This document shows positions 23,145 through 23,231 of a stretch of DNA of 23,231 nt, in pieces; the stretch's first letter is position 1; every line of letters begins with the position of its first letter. Below the pieces are notes generated by a model. The model made no database searches and was not told where the DNA came from. It was given only the letters and a program-made list of their open reading frames with translations. The DNA comes from Butyrivibrio sp. (GTDB lineage Bacteria; Bacillota_A; Clostridia; Lachnospirales; Lachnospiraceae), in NCBI GenBank assembly GCA_017996845.1, contig JAGOGF010000030.1, positions 1-23,231 on the forward strand. Direction: 5' to 3'. The position numbers and the translations under genes were made by a program.

Positions 23145-23231
23145 TCAGACGCTTTCATATCTTCTGATATGCAGCGGTATTCCCAGTCTGTCTGCGAGCT
23201 CCTGACTCCTGCGGATCTGATCCGGTCCGAT
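23145..23231 (-). CDS. C-terminal end of an unrecognised protein (partial)
   Basis: Open frame on the - strand from the window edge to TGA 23147-23145, giving 28 residues ending GIPLHIRRYESV. The tail (PDQIRRSQELADRLGIPLHI) is typical of a real protein with a terminal helix and strand, but I cannot name the family from it. Support for a gene here is the strong terminator 49 bases downstream in the right orientation. Confidence 0.55.
   Translation of the reverse strand: MGPDQIRRSQELADRLGIPLHIRRYESV

Overview
The window (about 43-44% G+C by eye, strong AGGAGG-type ribosome binding sites, rubredoxin, YesM/YesN-type two-component system, LipO/LplB-type sugar transporter, a DUF6033-like protein) looks like an anaerobic gut-type Clostridia chromosome, most likely Lachnospiraceae. 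No tRNA, rRNA, insertion sequence, phage gene or CRISPR array is visible. There is no gene-free stretch above 300 bases; the longest, 14951-15235, is a structured leader.

Left part (1-2125, + strand): the 3' end of a TrpX-like ABC substrate-binding gene, broken by an in-frame TAG, then its permease and ATPase, closed by terminators. Next come a rubredoxin gene (- strand) and a divergent Crp/Fnr regulator (+ strand). The regulator gene overlaps by 10 bases the end of a convergent operon (- strand, 6207 to 3130) encoding a beta-CASP metallo-beta-lactamase RNase, thymidylate synthase and dihydrofolate reductase. Upstream of that are two single-gene units on the - strand: a patatin-like phospholipase and a DUF6033-like protein with a possible sigma-28 promoter.

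Centre (8464-19268): a carbohydrate-use locus. On the - strand, from upstream to downstream, lie an alpha/beta esterase, a lipoprotein sugar-binding protein, two CUT1 permeases, a DUF5060/DUF4038/DUF5605 glycoside hydrolase and a second esterase with an N-terminal beta domain. Divergent on the + strand are a YesM-like histidine kinase and a YesN-like AraC response regulator. The three enzymes have no visible signal peptide, so the model is import of a decorated oligosaccharide followed by de-esterification and cleavage in the cytoplasm. The kinase/regulator pair probably senses the substrate and activates the locus; a 21-bp-spaced direct repeat between the divergent genes is a candidate binding site. 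The transporter ATPase is not encoded here, as is usual for this family, which borrows a shared MsmX-type ATPase.

Right part (19304-23231): a coupled - strand operon of Nudix hydrolase, MATE efflux pump and a Cys-rich flavoprotein, convergent with the regulator across a perfect 21-bp hairpin; then a + strand EamA/DMT transporter and, at the edge, the last 28 codons of an unrecognised - strand gene with its terminator.

The most unusual points are the premature TAG together with the absence of TAG among all 23 gene stops seen, the three-hairpin leader with a possible small ORF before the sugar-transport genes, the candidate AraC site, the sigma-28-like promoter, and the carbohydrate locus itself, whose substrate I cannot assign.
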